The notes below the pieces were generated by a model. The model ran no database searches, had not been told where the DNA came from, and saw nothing but the letters and a program-made list of their open reading frames with translations. Positions 63,722 through 64,000 of a stretch of 64,000 nucleotides of DNA are shown piece after piece; positions within the stretch are counted from its first letter, which is position 1, and each line of letters starts with the position of its first letter. Origin of the DNA: Mallotus nudiflorus (taxonomy: Eukaryota; Streptophyta; Magnoliopsida; Malpighiales; Euphorbiaceae); contig CANTUR010000818.1 of the NCBI GenBank assembly GCA_947683625.1, positions 62,001 to 126,000 on the forward strand. Reading direction: 5' to 3'. Made by a program: the position numbers and the translations under genes.

Positions 63722-64000
63722 TTTTTGATTAAAAAAAATTTGAGAATTGAATAAAAAAATTTTGAGAAGTTAATAAAAAAATTGAGAGTGAAATTAATAA
63801 AAAAAAAAAAAAAGAGAAAAAGAGAATATTGAGATTATAATAGAATAAATAATATTAACTATTATAATAGAATAAATAATAAATATTTGAATAAGTATTT
63901 TGAGAAAATATAAAGAGAATATTGAGAGAATTTTTTGTGAGGAAAAATGACTTCCTTCAACCCTATTTATACACACCAAAAATAATTTTTTGAACTTCTT
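63722..64000. other. AT-rich flank of the hAT gene
   Basis: Very AT-rich, with a GAGAATATTGAGA duplication (63823 and 63912). No gene is recognised. It may be the 5' untranslated region of the hAT element. Confidence 0.4.

Overview
The window is AT-rich plant nuclear DNA, most likely from a eudicot. It is a heterochromatin-like stack of nested transposable elements around one intact, intron-rich host gene. Evidence for a plant: GT-AG introns in a MAK16 homologue, Tekay/Del, Tat, Athila-like and Ty1/copia retroelements, LTR elements primed by initiator-Met tRNA, a plant-type BED-finger hAT transposase, and antisense genes of the plant-mobile-domain (PMD) and DUF7745 types. The species cannot be named from the sequence.

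Layout, left to right. (1) 1-12960: long terminal inverted repeats enclose a broken RNase H-like fragment and the first part of a pentatricopeptide-repeat (PPR) gene. This looks like a Pack-MULE. A young 10 kb Ty3/gypsy chromovirus (Tekay/Del-like, minus strand, 2116-12106, TSD TGTAA) sits inside the PPR fragment. (2) 13889-15245: a non-autonomous foldback MULE with a 9-bp TSD. (3) 15824-20859: a Tat-type solo LTR (TSD TATAC) split by a solo LTR of the Tekay family (16145-19344, TSD TGCAG). (4) 21814-25605: MAK16, nine coding exons on the minus strand, 306 codons plus stop, no disabling change seen; a MITE lies just upstream. (5) 29339-34590: an Athila-like, coding-poor LTR element, abutted by a decayed Ty1/copia gag-pol (35388-39529, minus). 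(6) 41494-59949: an 18.4 kb Tat-lineage Ty3/gypsy element (minus, TSD CTTCT). It has a broken gag-pol, two broken antisense captured genes (PMD and DUF7745), 41-bp tandem repeats in its 3' untranslated region, and another Tat-type solo LTR inside gag. (7) 59950-64000: an unrecognised open frame, a PBS-like site with an LTR-like segment, and a decayed BED-finger hAT transposase.

MAK16 is the only gene here that I believe is functional; it makes a nucleolar 60S ribosome assembly factor. Everything else is transposon-derived, and nearly every transposon coding region carries stops or frameshifts. The nesting gives relative ages: the Tekay element (10 LTR differences, all transitions) is recent. 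The Tat element is much older, and the copia, Athila-like and hAT remnants also look old.

The most interesting signals are the putative Pack-MULE with a captured PPR gene, the twin antisense genes of the Tat element, the recurring imperfect palindrome GAGGCGATCGCCTC in Tat LTRs and next to the antisense genes, and a pair of inverted 3.1-3.2 kb LTRs that could form a hairpin transcript.
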